Source of the DNA: Luteimonas_C sp035250245
GTDB taxonomy: Bacteria > Pseudomonadota > Gammaproteobacteria > Xanthomonadales > Xanthomonadaceae
DNA length: 64,000 nucleotides
Direction of reading: 5' to 3'
NCBI GenBank assembly: GCA_035250245.1
Contig: DATFFH010000091.1
Location: forward strand, 6,993-70,992
The position numbers and the translations under genes were made by a program. Each line of letters starts with the position of its first letter. The stretch's first letter is position 1. Under the pieces are notes generated by a model. It ran no database searches and was not told where the DNA came from. It saw nothing but the letters and a program-made list of their open reading frames with translations. Below, in pieces: positions 61,742 to 64,000 of the stretch.

Positions 61742-61872
61742 TGTCATCCCGGCGAGAACCGGGGCCCGGGGGATCCGACGCACCGGACTGCGTTAGCGAT
61801 ACGGCGGATCCGATTCCGCCAGGTGTGTGCGAGTGAAGTCGCTGGATTCCCGCTTTCGCGGGAATGACGGCT
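61742..61872. repeat. family D palindromic repeat pair between scpA and scpB
   Basis: A diverged left arm (CTGTCATCCCGGCGAGAACC) and an intact right arm (TTTCGCGGGAATGACGG) more than 80 bases apart, with an extra GGATCC-rich inner inverted segment. It separates genes normally close together. Confidence 0.8.
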
Positions 61873-61899
61873 TAAGAGCAAATCACGAATCAAGCAGCA

Positions 61900-62721
61900 A
61901 TGAATCAAGAGATGGAACAACAACTCATCACCCGCATCGTCGAAGCCGCCCTGCTCGCGGCCAACCAGCCGCTGACCCTGGCGCAATTGCATGCGCTGTT
62001 CCCCGAGGACCAGCCCGCGCCGGCCGACAGCGTCGAAAAAGCGCTGGAAACGCTGGCCGAGCAATCCGCCGGACGCGGCGTGGAACTGGTGGAAGTCGCC
62101 TCCGGCTTCCGCTTCCAGGTCCAGGCCGACGTGCATCCCTGGGTCGCCCGGCTGTGGGCCGAGCGCCAGACCAAGTACACCCGCGCCACTTTGGAAACGC
62201 TGGCGTTGATCGCCTACCGCCAGCCGATCACCCGCGGCGAGATCGAACAGATCCGCGGCGTGGCGGTGAACAGCAACATCATCAAGGCGCTGGAAGAGCG
62301 CGAGTGGATCCGCGTCGTCGGCCATCGCGACATGCCCGGCCGGCCCGAACTGCTGGGCACGACCAAGGGCTTCCTGGATTATTTCGGCCTCAAGCGCCTG
62401 GACGAATTGCCGCCGCTGTCCGAATTGAAGGATTTCGGCGAACTGGAACCGCAACTGCAACTGGAAGGCGAACCGATGCCCGTCGGCAATGTCCCCGTCG
62501 CCGAGAACGACACGGATGCCGACGGAACGTCCGCCGACATCGACGCCGAAGTCGCCGCAGAGACCGACCTGCACGAAGCGGACGCAACCGCCGCAACCGA
62601 ACACGACCACGACATCGCCGACGAAGACTACGCCGACGATTTTTCCGCCCACCCCGAATCGCAAGACGAATCGAACGACACCGCCCTCGCCGACGACGGC
62701 GACAGCGCCCGGAGTAAATGA
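61900..62721 (+). CDS. scpB: segregation and condensation protein B
   Basis: 273 residues. Two winged-helix domains (about 1-165): IVEAALLAANQPLTLAQLHALFP, RKTLETLALIAYRQPITRGEIEQIRGVAVNSNIIKALEEREWIRVVGH and LLGTTKGFLDYFGLKRLDELPPL are the core (the second block begins TRATLETLAL). A long acidic C-terminal extension (about 185-273, Asp/Glu/Ala-rich) is typical of xanthomonad ScpB. It completes condensin with SMC and ScpA. Its stop overlaps the rluB start zone. Confidence 0.94.
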   Translation: MNQEMEQQLITRIVEAALLAANQPLTLAQLHALFPEDQPAPADSVEKALETLAEQSAGRGVELVEVASGFRFQVQADVHPWVARLWAERQTKYTRATLETLALIAYRQPITRGEIEQIRGVAVNSNIIKALEEREWIRVVGHRDMPGRPELLGTTKGFLDYFGLKRLDELPPLSELKDFGELEPQLQLEGEPMPVGNVPVAENDTDADGTSADIDAEVAAETDLHEADATAATEHDHDIADEDYADDFSAHPESQDESNDTALADDGDSARSK

Positions 62722-64000
62722 TGAGCGACCACGCTCCCGCCGATAACGGCAACCAAGGCAGCCGCAAGCTTTCCCTGAAGCGCGGCCCCGAACAGAACAA
62801 CGACAACGCCACGCGCCTGGAAGAGCGCCTGCACAAGGTGCTGGCGCAGGCGGGCCTGGGCTCGCGCCGCGCGCTCGAGCAGCGCATCGCCGACGGCCTG
62901 GTGAAGGTCAATGGAGAAGTCGCGCAGACCGGCATGAGCATCAAGAGCGGCGACAAGGTCGAACTCGACGGCCGCAGCTTCGTCGCCAGCGCCCTGACCG
63001 AACCGGCACGGGTGTTGATGTACAACAAGCCCGAAGGCGAAGTGACCACCCGCGAAGATCCCGAAGGCCGGCCGACCATCTTCGAATCGCTGCCCGCGCT
63101 GAAGGGCGCGCGCTGGATCGCGATCGGCCGCCTGGACATCAACACCACCGGCCTGCTGCTGCTCACCACCGACGGCGAGCTGGCCAACGCGATGATGCAT
63201 CCCTCGTTCGAACTCGAGCGCGAATACGTGTGCCGCGTGCGCGCGCCGGAAGGCGAAGACACCGTGTCGGACAAGGTCGTCGACCGCCTGCGCCGCGGCG
63301 TGGCGCTGGACGACGGCCCGGCCAAGTTCGACGAGATCGAACGCATCGGCGGCACCGATTCGCACGACTGGTTCCGCGTGTTGCTGAAGGAAGGCCGTAA
63401 CCGCGAAGTGCGCCGCTTGTGGGAATCGCAGGGTTGCCAGGTCAGCCGGCTCAAGCGCACCCGCTACGGTTCGGTGGCGCTGCCGCAACCGCTGCTGCGC
63501 GGGCAATCGCAGGAGCTGGCGGCCGACAAGGTCGAAGCGCTGCGCAAGGAACTGAAACTGGAAGAAGGCCCGCCGCCGGCACTGACGCTGCAGCCGGTGA
63601 TCGGCCAGCGCAAAGCGGCCAAGTCGACCGTGCACATCGCCGGCGAGCGTTCGCACGGCTATGTCGGCGGCCACAACACCGCCGACGAAGGCCGCGAACT
63701 GCGCCGCTTCGATCACGTCCGCGAAGACCGCGGCCGCGGCCGTTTCGGCAACAAGGGCGGATTTGGTAAGGGCGGGCACGGCGGATTGACCGTGAGCGGC
63801 GAAGCGGCGGCCAAGCAATCGCAGAAGCCGTTCAAGCAGCGCGCGCACAAGGGACCGAAACCGTTGCCGGATGGCAATCCCGCTGCGTTCCGCACGTGGT
63901 ACGTGCCGGAAGGCGTCGATACCGGTCCGGCCGGCCATCGCAATGCCGATGGACAGCAGCGCCGGCGCGGTCCGGGCAAGCCGCAAGGCGGCAAGCCGGG
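62721..64000 (+). CDS. rluB: 23S rRNA pseudouridine synthase RluB (3' end missing)
   Basis: The first 426 codons, open to the window end. S4 RNA-binding domain (about 33-90: RLHKVLAQAGLGSRRALEQRIADGLVKVNGE), a RsuA/RluB catalytic domain with active-site GRLDINTTGLLLLTTDG (Asp in the motif) and LKEGRNREVRRLWESQG; then a basic Gly/Arg/Lys-rich tail from about 330. It makes pseudouridine 2605 in 23S rRNA (E. coli numbering). ATG 62721 has GGAG 6-7 bases before it; another ATG at 62718 is closer to it. It follows scpB with overlapping stop and start. Confidence 0.95.
   Translation, partial: MSDHAPADNGNQGSRKLSLKRGPEQNNDNATRLEERLHKVLAQAGLGSRRALEQRIADGLVKVNGEVAQTGMSIKSGDKVELDGRSFVASALTEPARVLMYNKPEGEVTTREDPEGRPTIFESLPALKGARWIAIGRLDINTTGLLLLTTDGELANAMMHPSFELEREYVCRVRAPEGEDTVSDKVVDRLRRGVALDDGPAKFDEIERIGGTDSHDWFRVLLKEGRNREVRRLWESQGCQVSRLKRTRYGSVALPQPLLRGQSQELAADKVEALRKELKLEEGPPPALTLQPVIGQRKAAKSTVHIAGERSHGYVGGHNTADEGRELRRFDHVREDRGRGRFGNKGGFGKGGHGGLTVSGEAAAKQSQKPFKQRAHKGPKPLPDGNPAAFRTWYVPEGVDTGPAGHRNADGQQRRRGPGKPQGGKP

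Overview
The window is a chromosomal segment of a GC-rich gammaproteobacterium, most likely of the Xanthomonadaceae/Lysobacteraceae (Lysobacter, Luteimonas or Stenotrophomonas relatives). The case rests on family-typical gene blocks (mtnA-gyrA, epmA-ligA-zipA-smc, scpA-scpB-rluB), a GyrA with Gln at position 83 as described for Stenotrophomonas, a TonB-dependent-receptor sugar locus like those of Xanthomonas, and many small palindromic repeats whose arms begin with GTAG. The genus is an inference. No rRNA, tRNA, CRISPR, prophage or transposase gene was seen.

Region 1 (1-14.4 kb) is housekeeping and envelope or stress genes: a partial TatD/YjjV hydrolase, tcdA, a small membrane c-type cytochrome, a glycine-zipper lipoprotein, a secreted M35 metallopeptidase, a cold-shock protein, a DUF456 protein, a BON-MscS channel overlapping phospholipase pldA, an AcuI-type reductase, a lone receiver protein, cbpA, hsp20, a peroxiredoxin, a ferritin-like protein, and PBP1C next to a bacterial alpha-2-macroglobulin. 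Region 2 (14.4-33.4 kb) lies on the minus strand: the macroglobulin, gyrA, mtnA, a triple DUF3011 protein, epmA, ligA, zipA, smc and a thioredoxin-like membrane protein. The epmA frame is continuous with an upstream DUF559 endonuclease domain through a palindromic repeat, and a second inverted copy of that repeat sits at the DUF559 start.

Region 3 (33.6-38.9 kb) is a plus-strand operon with a YtrA-type GntR repressor, ABC ATPase, ABC membrane protein and an exported S9 peptidase; a palindromic operator lies just upstream. Region 4 (39.0-59.6 kb) is one carbohydrate-utilisation locus. A LacI regulator, TonB-dependent receptor, GH144/PF10091 lipoprotein, sugar-binding lipoprotein, two permeases and a discoidin/(alpha/alpha)6 protein lie on the minus strand. 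A GH1 beta-glucosidase and the full set zwf-glk-pgl-edd-eda lie on the plus strand, with a UgpC/MsmK ATPase diverging from GH1. A 14-base operator is identical in front of GH1/ATPase and in front of the receptor, and a perfect-palindrome version sits in front of lacI. The locus reads as a pipeline: outer-membrane uptake, periplasmic hydrolysis, ABC import, cytoplasmic beta-glucosidase, glucokinase, Entner-Doudoroff.

Region 5 (59.6-64 kb) holds bolA and a YciI-family gene (minus) and scpA, scpB and a truncated rluB (plus). Repeats fall into six palindromic families, mostly paired arms in intergenic gaps; several reach into genes and supply start codons, a stop codon or coding sequence.
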